Assembly: GCA_023254755.1 (NCBI GenBank)
Contig: JALRKU010000472.1
Span: 1 to 18,555 of the forward strand
DNA length: 18,555 bases
Direction: 5' to 3'
Source: Aeromicrobium sp.
GTDB lineage: Bacteria > Actinomycetota > Actinomycetes > Propionibacteriales > Nocardioidaceae
Below are positions 1 to 6,240 of this stretch, piece after piece; within the stretch, counting starts at the first letter, position 1, and each line of letters opens with the position of its first letter. A model generated the notes under the pieces. The model had not been told where the DNA came from. It worked only from the letters and a program-made list of their open reading frames with translations, and searched no databases. Both the position numbers and the translations under genes were made by a program.

Positions 1-168
1 GTCGATCCATGCGACCCGTAACGTCCACGGCGGTCGGGAGTCTTCGAGGTCCGACGGCACCGGCCGGGCATCCGGCGAGTCGTGAGCGACCCAGCGACCA
101 CGTGGCAGCGGGCCAGGAGCGAAACGGATGCTGATACGGCGCATTGCGGCTCGATCCGAGGATTCCGG

Positions 169-666
169 CTAGCGCTTGCGGCGAGGGGCGGCGGACCGCG
201 GCGGGGCGGCGCGCATGTGGTCGCGCACGGGCACCAGCAGCTCGGCGAGCCGGCGGACGTCGCCGTCTGCCATCGGGTGCAGGAACAGGCGGCGGATGAC
301 CTCGGCGTGGCCGGGCATCACGCGCGCGATGCGTTCTCGCCCCTCGTCGGTGATCGAGACCGTCACGCTGCGCTCGTCGTCGGGCGACGGTGCGCGGACG
401 ACCAGACCCGCCTTCTCCAGCAGGCCCGCCTGGTAGGTCAGCCCGCTGCGGCTGTACACGACGCCGTCGGCGAGGTCGGTCATGCGCTCGCTCCCGGTCG
501 GTGAGCCGAGGGCCAGGCGCGCGAGCAGCTGGAACTGCACGTAGCTCAGGTCTCCCGCCTCCCGCAGCTGCTCCTCGACACCGTGCTTGAGCAGACCCGC
601 GACGTCCATCAGCGCGAAGTAGGCCTGGAGGCCGTCGGGGTCCAGGGGTTCGTGAGCATCGGCCAT
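169..666 (-). CDS. MarR family transcriptional regulator
   Basis: This is a MarR-type winged-helix repressor of about 165 residues, a usual length for the family. The DNA-binding part lies around residues 40-100: a helix containing RMTDLADGVVYSRSGLT is followed by a wing carrying the family-typical DDERSVTVSITDEGRE. The C-terminus is a basic tail rich in Pro, Ala and Arg. It is divergent from the quinone-reductase-type oxidoreductase at 776, so it probably represses that gene and itself through the TTCGAA-containing repeats between them. An in-frame ATG at 673-675 would add three residues. I chose the ATG at 664-666 because TACGAT, a good -10 box, lies 7 nt upstream of it (674-679) and overlaps the earlier ATG, and neither start has a Shine-Dalgarno sequence. 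The inducing ligand cannot be read from the sequence. Confidence 0.88.
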   Translation of the reverse strand: MADAHEPLDPDGLQAYFALMDVAGLLKHGVEEQLREAGDLSYVQFQLLARLALGSPTGSERMTDLADGVVYSRSGLTYQAGLLEKAGLVVRAPSPDDERSVTVSITDEGRERIARVMPGHAEVIRRLFLHPMADGDVRRLAELLVPVRDHMRAAPPRSAAPRRKR

Positions 667-673
667 GCGCGCC

Positions 674-679
674 ATCGTA
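674..679 (-). promoter_or_regulatory. Probable leaderless -10 box of the MarR gene
   Basis: On the minus strand the sequence reads TACGAT, then 7 nt, then ATG (start 666). This spacing puts the transcription start at or next to the start codon. A weak -35 (GTGATT, minus strand of 697-702) lies 17 nt upstream and overlaps the ATTCGAAT palindrome. The placement is inferred from motif and spacing only. Confidence 0.45.
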
Positions 680-691
680 CCAATACTTCAC

Positions 692-756
692 ATTCGAATC
701 ACTTGCTTCGAGTTCGCAGCACTGCTACCGTCGAACTGTTGCTTCGAATCCGAAGC
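692..756. promoter_or_regulatory. Operator and promoter region between marR and the oxidoreductase
   Basis: Three related elements are visible: the palindrome ATTCGAAT (692-699), GCTTCGA (705-711), and the inverted repeat GCTTCG-AATC-CGAAGC (741-756). TTCGAATC occurs twice in direct orientation (693-700 and 743-750). A possible promoter for the oxidoreductase is TTGCTT (703-708), a 17-nt spacer, then TACCGT (726-731). The 741-756 repeat would then sit at about the transcription start, where bound repressor would block transcription. The first palindrome overlaps the predicted -35 of the divergent marR promoter. Assignment to the neighbouring MarR protein is inferred. Confidence 0.55.
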
Positions 757-775
757 ACCTGACGAAGGAGACATC

Positions 776-1732
776 ATGAAGGCGACGCAGCACCAGAAGG
801 CAGTGCGATTCCACGAGACCGGCGACGCCGACGTCCTGCGCTACGAGGACGTCGAGATCCCGCAGCCCGGAACGGGCCAGGTCCGCGTCCGGGTGGCGGC
901 CTCGGCGTTCAACCCCGCGGACGGTGGCCTGCGAGGCGGGTTCCTGCCGATCCCCCTGACCCTTCCGCACGTGCCCGGCTACGACGCGTCCGGCACGATC
1001 GACGCGGTCGGTGACGGCGTCACGACGCTGGTCGAGGGCGACCAGGTGTACGGCTTCCTCCCGATGACCGAGGACGGCGCGGCCGCGCAGTACGTCGTCG
1101 CGCCCGCCGACGCCCTGGTGGCGGCACCCACGGGCATCCCGCTGGTCGACGCAGCAGGCATCCCGTCCGTCGCGCTCACGGCGTGGCAGTCCCTGTTCGA
1201 GGCGGCCCGGCTCACCGCCGGGCAGCGCGTGCTGGTCAACGGCGCCGGAGGGTCCGTCGGCGGCTACGCGGTGCAGCTGGCCCATCGTGCCGGCGCGCAC
1301 GTGATCGCGACCGCCAGCCCGCGCAGCCAGGACGCGGTCCGCGCCAGCGGTGCCGACGAGATCATCGACCACACCAGCTCGTCCGTGCTCGATGCGCTGA
1401 CCGAGCCGGTCGACGTCCTGCTCAACCTGGCGCCGATCGCGACCGAGGGCTTCGTCGAGCTGGCGACGCGCGTGCGCGACGGCGGTGTCGTCGTGTCGAC
1501 GACACCGAAGGTGCCGACCCCCGACGATCCCGGTCGCGGCGTCCGCGGCGAGACGATCTACGTCCACCCGGACGCGGCCGTGCTGGCCGAGCTCGCGTCG
1601 CTGGTCGACGCCGGCGAGCTCCGCGTCGAGATCTCGCAGCGGGTGCCCCTCAGCGAGCTGCCGGACGTCCACCGGCGGTCCGACGAGGGCACGCTCCACG
1701 GCAAGGTCGTCATCGTCCCGCCCGCCGAGTGA
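776..1732 (+). CDS. NADP-dependent zinc-free alcohol dehydrogenase/quinone oxidoreductase
   Basis: This is a 318-residue medium-chain dehydrogenase/reductase of the quinone oxidoreductase (zeta-crystallin-like) type. The N-terminal GroES-like half contains PGYDASGTIDAVGDGV (about 68-83). The nucleotide-binding half has the GAGGSVG loop at 156-162. The zinc-ligand cysteines of alcohol dehydrogenases are absent, which fits a zinc-independent NADPH:quinone or enone reductase. The ATG at 776 is preceded by a GAAGGAG Shine-Dalgarno (764-770). An upstream in-frame ATG (665) would begin inside the divergent marR region and add 37 residues of non-family sequence, so I rejected it. The divergent MarR repressor suggests induction by a reactive or phenolic compound. 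Physiological substrate unknown. Confidence 0.9.
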   Translation: MKATQHQKAVRFHETGDADVLRYEDVEIPQPGTGQVRVRVAASAFNPADGGLRGGFLPIPLTLPHVPGYDASGTIDAVGDGVTTLVEGDQVYGFLPMTEDGAAAQYVVAPADALVAAPTGIPLVDAAGIPSVALTAWQSLFEAARLTAGQRVLVNGAGGSVGGYAVQLAHRAGAHVIATASPRSQDAVRASGADEIIDHTSSSVLDALTEPVDVLLNLAPIATEGFVELATRVRDGGVVVSTTPKVPTPDDPGRGVRGETIYVHPDAAVLAELASLVDAGELRVEISQRVPLSELPDVHRRSDEGTLHGKVVIVPPAE

Positions 1733-1757
1733 CGACGGACGGCCGGCAGGGTCCAGC

Positions 1758-1785
1758 CGCCGAGTGGCCCTCAGGCCACTCGGCG
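1758..1785. terminator. Bidirectional terminator-like hairpin between convergent genes
   Basis: A perfect 12-bp inverted repeat (CGCCGAGTGGCC, 1758-1769; GGCCACTCGGCG, 1774-1785) with loop CTCA lies between the convergent oxidoreductase and aldo/keto reductase genes. The right arm runs into the aldo/keto reductase coding end, and that gene's stop codon (1771-1773) is in the loop. No T-run follows on either side, which is common for GC-rich actinobacterial terminators. Confidence 0.65.
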
Positions 1786-2796
1786 CTGGGCCAGCGGGCG
1801 GCGCCGCATCGCCGGGTCCGCGACCTCCGGTCCGCGGTAGACCATGTCCATCGCGCCGACGCTCTCCCCCGGCGCCACGATGTCGTCGATGCGATCCAGC
1901 AGCTCGTCGTCCAGCGACACCTCGACCCCGGCCAGAGTGTCCTCGAGCTGCTCCATCGTGCGGGGGCCGGCGATGGCCGCGGTGACGCCCGGATGCGCGA
2001 CGACGAAGGCCATCGCGAGGTGCGAGAGCTTGACGCCCGACGCGTCGGCCAGCGCGATGAGCTTCTCGACGGCCGCCAGGCGTCGCTCGTCCCGGAAGTG
2101 GTTCATGCCGGTGACCGTCGAGCGGAGGACGTCGTTGTCGCCGCCCGCGCGGTACCGGCCGGTGAGGAATCCTCCGGCCAGCGGGCTGTAGACGAGCGTG
2201 CCCATCCCGTAGCGCTGAGCCACCGGGAGGATCTCGCGCTCGATCTCCCGGTCCAGGATCGAGTAGTTGGGCTGCTCGGTGCGGAACCGCTCGAACCCGC
2301 GCCGCTCCGCCGCCCACTGGGCCTCGACGATCTCGGACCCGCGCATCGACGACGTCCCGATCGCGCGCACCTTGCCCTGGCGGACGAGATCGGTCAGCGC
2401 CGACAGCGTCTCCTCGACGTCGGTGTCCGGGTCCGGTCGGTGCAGCTGGTAGAGGTCGATGTGGTCCGTCTTCAGGCGGCGCAGGGACCGCTCCACCGCC
2501 TGCACGATCCAGCGGCGCGAGGCCCCGCGGTGATTGACGTCGTCGTCGACCGGACCCCAGAACTTGGTGGCGAGCACGACGTCGTCCCGCCGCCCCACCA
2601 GCGCCTCGCCCACGACCTCCTCGGAGTCGCCGTACCGGTCGGCCGTGTCGATGACGTTGATGCCGGCGTCGAGCGCACGGTGAATGATCCGGATGGCCTC
2701 GCTGCGGTCGGGATTGCCCAGCGACCCGAGCATCATGGCGCCGAGCGCGTAGGGACTGACCTGGATGCCGGTGCGGCCGAGAGTGCGATAGTTCAT
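1771..2796 (-). CDS. Aldo/keto reductase
   Basis: This is a 341-residue aldo/keto reductase, an NAD(P)H-dependent cytosolic carbonyl reductase with a TIM-barrel fold. The catalytic tetrad is visible: D50 (NVIDTADRYG), Y55, K78 (ATKFWG) and H119 (LYQLHRPDP). The C-terminal NADPH-binding portion contains a family-typical VTAAIAGPRTMEQLEDTL stretch. The ATG at 2794-2796 is preceded by TAGGGG (minus strand of 2803-2808), a reasonable Shine-Dalgarno. It is divergent from the TetR gene at 2871. The intergenic space carries two copies of a 13-bp palindrome, one lying 18 bp before this start, so it is very probably the target of that repressor. The closest families are the perakine reductase-like and voltage-gated potassium channel beta-subunit-like AKRs. 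Substrate unknown. Confidence 0.93.
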   Translation of the reverse strand: MNYRTLGRTGIQVSPYALGAMMLGSLGNPDRSEAIRIIHRALDAGINVIDTADRYGDSEEVVGEALVGRRDDVVLATKFWGPVDDDVNHRGASRRWIVQAVERSLRRLKTDHIDLYQLHRPDPDTDVEETLSALTDLVRQGKVRAIGTSSMRGSEIVEAQWAAERRGFERFRTEQPNYSILDREIEREILPVAQRYGMGTLVYSPLAGGFLTGRYRAGGDNDVLRSTVTGMNHFRDERRLAAVEKLIALADASGVKLSHLAMAFVVAHPGVTAAIAGPRTMEQLEDTLAGVEVSLDDELLDRIDDIVAPGESVGAMDMVYRGPEVADPAMRRRPLAQRRVA

Positions 2797-2813
2797 GGGA
2801 GACCCCTACCGAA

Positions 2814-2853
2814 GCGGAACAATGTTCCGCCAACGATACGGAACAATGTTCCG
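2814..2853. promoter_or_regulatory. Twin TetR operators between the aldo/keto reductase and tetR
   Basis: Two copies of the palindrome GGAACAATGTTCC lie 24 bp apart centre to centre. The left copy extends to GCGGAACAATGTTCCGC (2814-2830) and the right to CGGAACAATGTTCCG (2839-2853). A minus-strand TATCGT (2833-2838) between them could be the -10 box of the aldo/keto reductase promoter, so repressor on both sites would cover the promoter and start site. The layout is typical of a self-regulating TetR divergon; assignment to the adjacent protein is inferred. Confidence 0.82.
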
Positions 2854-2870
2854 GTGAACCAGGAGCAGTC

Positions 2871-3443
2871 GTGAGCGCAGCGTCCGCACCCGGTCCCGAG
2901 CGGGCCGACGCCCGCGCCCGGAGGGAGTCGATCCTGCGGGCCGCGAAGGACGTGCTGGCGCGGTCCGGGGTCAACGCCCCGGTCCGCGAGATCGCCGACG
3001 AGGCGGGGGTCGGCATCGCCACGCTGTACCGCCACTTCCCCCAGCGCGCCGACCTCGTCCTGGCGATCCTCGACACCGAGATCGACGACGTGGCCGACGC
3101 GGCACTCAGGCTCGTCGACTCCGGTCCTCCGCGGCAGGCCCTGGAGGAGTGGGTCGAGAGCTTCACCCGCCTCGTAGCGACCAAGAAGGGTCTGGCGGCG
3201 GCGCTCCGGTCCGACGACCCAGGCCTCGCCGCCCTGCCCGCGCACCTGCGCGAGCGCATCCTTCCGTCGCTGACGACGCTGCTCGACCGAGCCGTCGCGT
3301 CAGGTGACGTCCGACCAGACGTCGACGCCGAGGACCTGATGCTGGCCGTGGCCGACCTGAGTCACCGATCCACCTCGAACTCGATGATCCGAGTCCTCCT
3401 CGACGGACTAGCGACCCCCCGTCCCGGATCGACGCGTCCGTAG
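2871..3443 (+). CDS. TetR family transcriptional regulator
   Basis: This is a 190-residue TetR-type repressor. The N-terminal helix-turn-helix is clear at about residues 18-65, with the recognition part IADEAGVGIATLYRHFPQRA (41-60). The helical ligand-binding domain follows and resembles the C-terminal domain found in many actinobacterial TetR proteins with a short final helix. The start is GTG 2871-2873, with an AGGAG Shine-Dalgarno at 2861-2865. Together with the two palindromes directly upstream it makes an autoregulated unit with the divergent aldo/keto reductase. The last codons overlap an 11-bp sequence (3405-3415) that is repeated in inverted orientation inside the nearby tRNA gene. 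Ligand unknown. Confidence 0.92.
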   Translation: MSAASAPGPERADARARRESILRAAKDVLARSGVNAPVREIADEAGVGIATLYRHFPQRADLVLAILDTEIDDVADAALRLVDSGPPRQALEEWVESFTRLVATKKGLAAALRSDDPGLAALPAHLRERILPSLTTLLDRAVASGDVRPDVDAEDLMLAVADLSHRSTSNSMIRVLLDGLATPRPGSTRP

Positions 3444-3498
3444 GGAGTCCGCTGCACCCTGGCTCCCCGGGTAGGAGTCGAACCTACGTCGCTAGTCC
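3405..3498. repeat. 11-bp inverted repeat linking the tetR end and the tRNA gene
   Basis: GGACTAGCGAC at 3405-3415 (end of the TetR coding region) has a perfect reverse complement, GTCGCTAGTCC, at 3488-3498. The second copy covers the end of the anticodon stem and the variable loop of the minus-strand tRNA. The arms are 72 bp apart. The match does not extend further on either side. Confidence 0.6.
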
Positions 3499-3541
3499 TG
3501 ATTCAAAGTCAGGCGGGCCCTGCCGGCAGACCAACCGGGGA
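3463..3541 (-). tRNA. tRNA-Gln (anticodon UUG), atypical variable loop
   Basis: The minus strand folds as a tRNA. The acceptor stem TCCCCGG/CCGGGGA pairs 7 bp with discriminator G, and CCA is encoded at 3460-3462. The D arm is GGTC/GGCC with a GG in the loop. The anticodon stem CCTGA/TCAGG encloses the loop CTTTGAA, giving anticodon UUG (reads CAA, Gln). The T arm is GTAGG/CCTAC with loop TTCGACT. The variable loop is 9 nt (ACTAGCGAC), longer than the usual 4-5 nt of class I tRNAs, and two nucleotides separate the D and anticodon stems. The identity comes from the anticodon alone. It lies 27 bp downstream of tam on the same strand, so it has its own promoter inside tam or is processed from that transcript. 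Confidence 0.82.
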
Positions 3542-3568
3542 ATCAGGTCGAGTCTAGGGCCGTCGTCG

Positions 3569-4339
3569 TCAGGACGGGGCGGAGGCGACGCAGAAGGTGC
3601 GGGAGAACGGGAGCACCGTGCCCCACGGACGCTGCGGGTAGGCCTCGCGGAGCGCCGCCTTGTACTCCGCCTCGAACTGCAGGCGCAGGTCGTCGGGCAG
3701 GGCCTGCAGGACGGGGCGGGCGCCCGTGCCCGAGACCCACTGGAAGACGGGGTCCTCGCCCTGGAGCACGTGCTGGTAGGTGGTCGACCAGGCGTCGACG
3801 GTCCAGCCGCGCTCGGCGAACAGGTCGAGATAGACGTCCGGCTCGTCCTGGGGGAAGCGGTCGAAGACCCCAGCGGTGTGCGCGGCGAACGGCTCGCTCC
3901 GCGCCAGCTCGAACAGCAGGCGGTGGCTCGGCGCCCCGCCGTTGGTCGGCACCTGCAGCGCGAAGGACCCGCCCGGGACGACCGAGGAGGTCAGGTCGGC
4001 GATGACGTCGAGCCGGTCGGGCAGCCACTGGAACAGCGCGTTCGACACGATCACGTCGACGGGCTCCCCGGGCCGCCACGTGGCGACGTCGGCGAGCACG
4101 TACTCGGTGTCGGGGTCGTCGCGGAGCGCCTGCTCGATCATCTCGGGCGACGAGTCGACCCCGACCAGCCGGGCGTCGGGGAACGCCGAGCGGATCAGGG
4201 GCGTCAGGTTGCCCGGGCCGCAGCCGAGGTCGACCACCGACGTGACGCCGTCACGCGGCACCCGGGCCAGCAGGTCGACGAACGGGCGGGCGCGATCGCC
4301 TGCGAAGCGCAGGTACTGGGCGGGGTCCCAGGACGGCAT
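3569..4339 (-). CDS. tam: Trans-aconitate 2-methyltransferase
   Basis: This 256-residue class I SAM-dependent methyltransferase matches Tam, which methylates trans-aconitate, an inhibitor of the citric acid cycle formed spontaneously from cis-aconitate. The N-terminus WDPAQYLRFAGDRARPF is characteristic of Tam. SAM motif I is VVDLGCGPGN (35-44), with the acidic residue following strand 2 at D62 (GVDSSPEMI). Further Tam-like stretches are NALFQWLPD and the C-terminal WVSGTGARPVLQALPDD. The family length is about 250-260. The ATG overlaps the amidase stop by one base (TGATG at 4337-4341), which indicates translational coupling. A longer reading to 5221 is an out-of-frame artefact across the amidase. 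Confidence 0.94.
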   Translation of the reverse strand: MPSWDPAQYLRFAGDRARPFVDLLARVPRDGVTSVVDLGCGPGNLTPLIRSAFPDARLVGVDSSPEMIEQALRDDPDTEYVLADVATWRPGEPVDVIVSNALFQWLPDRLDVIADLTSSVVPGGSFALQVPTNGGAPSHRLLFELARSEPFAAHTAGVFDRFPQDEPDVYLDLFAERGWTVDAWSTTYQHVLQGEDPVFQWVSGTGARPVLQALPDDLRLQFEAEYKAALREAYPQRPWGTVLPFSRTFCVASAPS

Positions 4340-5679
4340 CAGGCGGCTTCCAGCTGGGCGGCCAGGCTGATCAGGCGGGCGTCGTCGTCGCGCCGGGCGA
4401 CGAGCTGCGCCGCGAGCGGCAGGCCGTCGTCGGTGTGACCGACGGGCATCGACACCGCCGGCACCCCGGCGTGGTTCCACTGCGCCGTGTAGGCGTAGAA
4501 CGCGTTCATCGTGAGCACGAGACGCAGGCCGCCGAGGCCGGCCCAGTGGCCGATCGGGATCGGCGGTCCCGCCATCACCGGCGTCAGCAGCACGTCGACC
4601 CCCAGCTCGTCGTGCACCGCGCCGCCCCACTCCGCGCCCTTGCGCCGCGCGTAGGCGACCGCCCGGCGGCCGAACGGCGCCCCGAGCCGGGCGATGCCCC
4701 GGGTGCGGTCCTCCAGCAGCGAGGGGTCGTCGACCAGCCGGGTGTTGTCGCGGATGCCGCCGAGGTACCGGGCGGTGAGGGTCTTCGACGCGAGACCGTA
4801 CGGGATCTCGACCTCGGTGACGTCGTGCCCGAGCTCGCGGAGTCGCTCGGCCGTCGACTCGAGCGTGGCCCGCACCGCGGGGTCGAGCGGTGCGGGACGG
4901 GCGGCCGCCGCGGCACTGAACGACAACCCGATGCGCAACGGCTCCGGAGGACGGGCGGTCGCTGCGACGAGCGAGGTCTCGAACGTCCCGATGGTGTCCA
5001 GGAACAGCGCCGTGTCGGCGACGCGCGGGGTGACGCATCCCTGCGTCGAGAGCCCGTGCCACCCGCCGCTGCTCGGCATGCGCCCGTTGGTGCTCTTGAA
5101 GCCGACCACTCCGCAGCACGCGGCCGGGATCCGGATCGACCCCGCGCCGTCGGACGCCGACGCGATGCCGATCGCCCCGGCGCCCACGAGGGCGCCCGAG
5201 CCGCCGGAGGACCCACCGCACGTGTGGTCGGCGTGGTGCGGGTTGCGCGTCACGCCGGTGGCGACCGGCTCGGTGAAGCCCGTGATGGCCAGCTCCGGCA
5301 AGGTCGTCTTGGCGACCACGACCATGCCCGCCGCCCGTACGGCCGCCACGTAGTCGCTGTCGGTCTCGGCCCGGCGATGCATCGCCCGGCTGCCCCAGCC
5401 GGTGACCTCACCGGCGATCGGCAGGTCGTCCTTGATCGCGATCGGGACGCCGGTCAAGGGTCCGGCCCCGCCGGACGCCCGGAGCTCGTCGGCCGCGTCC
5501 GCGTCGGCGAGCGCGCGGTCGCGGTAGATCGCGACGGTCGCGTTCAGCGACGCGTGCGCGGCCTCGACGGCGTCGAGCGTCGCCTCGGTGAGCGCCCGCG
5601 ACGTGATCGTGCCCGCGGCGAGGAGCTCGGCCTGCGCCGCCGCCCCGACCGCGACGGCGTCGCGGGCGCCTGAGGTCAC
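4339..5679 (-). CDS. Amidase (amidase signature family)
   Basis: This 446-residue enzyme of the amidase signature family hydrolyses an amide bond. The Ser-cisSer-Lys triad is visible: K83 (PIAIKDD), S157 in CGGSSGGSGAL, and the nucleophile S181 in DGAGSIRIPAACCG. The 74- and 24-residue spacings match FAAH and malonamidase E2. The length is normal for a stand-alone amidase and shorter than typical GatA. It has no signal peptide. The start is the GTG at 5677-5679, overlapping the stop of the upstream lipoprotein gene (GTGA), and the stop overlaps the tam start by one base. The three genes are therefore probably one translationally coupled operon. The substrate cannot be inferred; GatA is unlikely because no gatB or gatC is nearby. 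Confidence 0.92.
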   Translation of the reverse strand: MTSGARDAVAVGAAAQAELLAAGTITSRALTEATLDAVEAAHASLNATVAIYRDRALADADAADELRASGGAGPLTGVPIAIKDDLPIAGEVTGWGSRAMHRRAETDSDYVAAVRAAGMVVVAKTTLPELAITGFTEPVATGVTRNPHHADHTCGGSSGGSGALVGAGAIGIASASDGAGSIRIPAACCGVVGFKSTNGRMPSSGGWHGLSTQGCVTPRVADTALFLDTIGTFETSLVAATARPPEPLRIGLSFSAAAAARPAPLDPAVRATLESTAERLRELGHDVTEVEIPYGLASKTLTARYLGGIRDNTRLVDDPSLLEDRTRGIARLGAPFGRRAVAYARRKGAEWGGAVHDELGVDVLLTPVMAGPPIPIGHWAGLGGLRLVLTMNAFYAYTAQWNHAGVPAVSMPVGHTDDGLPLAAQLVARRDDDARLISLAAQLEAA

Positions 5680-6158
5680 TGGCAGGCCTGCGCCAGGGGC
5701 TGGATGGTCTCGGGCTCGAGCAGCTCGGAGACCTCGATGTCCTGCTCGATCGCCTTGTCGACGATGCAGTTGGCCACGTCCTCGGGCACGCCGGACGACG
5801 TCATGCCGGTGATGAACGACTCGCGCGCGGTCGGGTCGGTCAGGTCGAGTCCGGTCTCGTCGAGGGTGTCGGCGATCGAGTCCTTGTCGACCTTGCCCGC
5901 GCAGTCGATGCCCGCCTGCGTCGCGGCGTCCTTCTGGCTCTCGGGATCGGACTTCATGAACGCGTCGGTGTCGCCGATCTCGTCGATCAGGCAGTCGGCA
6001 AGATCGTCGGTGTAGCCCATGTCGATGAGCTGCTGGCGGACCTGGGCACTGGAATCGTCGCCGCCGTCCTTGCCACCGTCGCCGTCGCTGCCCCCGCTGC
6101 ACGCGGCGAGCGCCGCCACCATCATCAGTCCGGCCATCAGCCTGCTCATCGTCCGCAT
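5676..6158 (-). CDS. Small Cys-rich lipoprotein with a duplicated module
   Basis: I do not recognise this 160-residue protein. The first 20 residues form a lipoprotein signal peptide with lipobox LAAC (C20), followed by a Gly/Asp/Ser-rich linker (21-37), so it should be anchored outside the membrane. The remainder holds two similar halves of about 45 residues: LIDMGYTDDLADCLIDE...C86 and FITGMTSSGVPEDVANCIVD...C159. Each has a D(L/V)A(D/N)C(I/L)(V/I)D core and a second Cys 28-30 residues later (C56/C86 and C131/C159). It is acidic. Its stop overlaps the GTG start of the amidase. ATG 6156-6158 was chosen because a TAGCCT box lies 6 nt upstream and there is no Shine-Dalgarno; ATG 6147-6149 is an alternative. 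Confidence 0.85.
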   Translation of the reverse strand: MRTMSRLMAGLMMVAALAACSGGSDGDGGKDGGDDSSAQVRQQLIDMGYTDDLADCLIDEIGDTDAFMKSDPESQKDAATQAGIDCAGKVDKDSIADTLDETGLDLTDPTARESFITGMTSSGVPEDVANCIVDKAIEQDIEVSELLEPETIQPLAQACQ

Positions 6159-6164
6159 GGCAGC

Positions 6165-6170
6165 AGGCTA
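6165..6170 (-). promoter_or_regulatory. Probable leaderless -10 box of the lipoprotein gene
   Basis: The minus strand reads TAGCCT, 6 nt, then ATG (start 6158). This places the transcription start on the A of the start codon. No Shine-Dalgarno and no convincing -35 are visible. Confidence 0.45.
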
Positions 6171-6203
6171 GGCCATGCACCGGGTCCCCGCCGCCACTGC
6201 AGT

Positions 6204-6226
6204 AATCTTGACGTCAAGAATCTTGA
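6204..6226. promoter_or_regulatory. Putative operator for the MarR/ABC-F pair
   Basis: A perfect 14-bp palindrome TCTTGACGTCAAGA (6206-6219) is embedded in a direct repeat of AATCTTGA (6204-6211 and 6219-6226, period 15 bp). It lies 21 bp before the MarR start, between that gene and the divergent lipoprotein gene. Palindromes of this size next to a marR gene are usually its autoregulatory site; the assignment is inferred. Confidence 0.65.
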
Positions 6227-6240
6227 TCGAGGTGAGCGGG

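Noticed and set aside
1..168. Possible gene at the left edge
   Set aside because: No frame there has family motifs or a ribosome binding site. The plus-strand frame from 82 is antisense to the marR gene. I see nothing callable.
725..3259. Long minus-strand open frame (844 codons) across the first two gene pairs
   Set aside because: It is antisense or out of frame to four recognisable genes and its translation is low-complexity Arg/Gly/Ala-rich, as expected from GC-rich codon bias.
3443..3467. GGGAG...CTCCC pair after tetR as a terminator
   Set aside because: It is a 5-bp stem with a 15-nt loop overlapping the tRNA acceptor stem; too weak.
4339..6180. A single 613-codon minus-strand protein joining the lipoprotein region and amidase
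   Set aside because: The N-terminal part is the lipoprotein gene in another frame. The amidase begins at the GTG overlapping the lipoprotein stop, and no fusion is supported.
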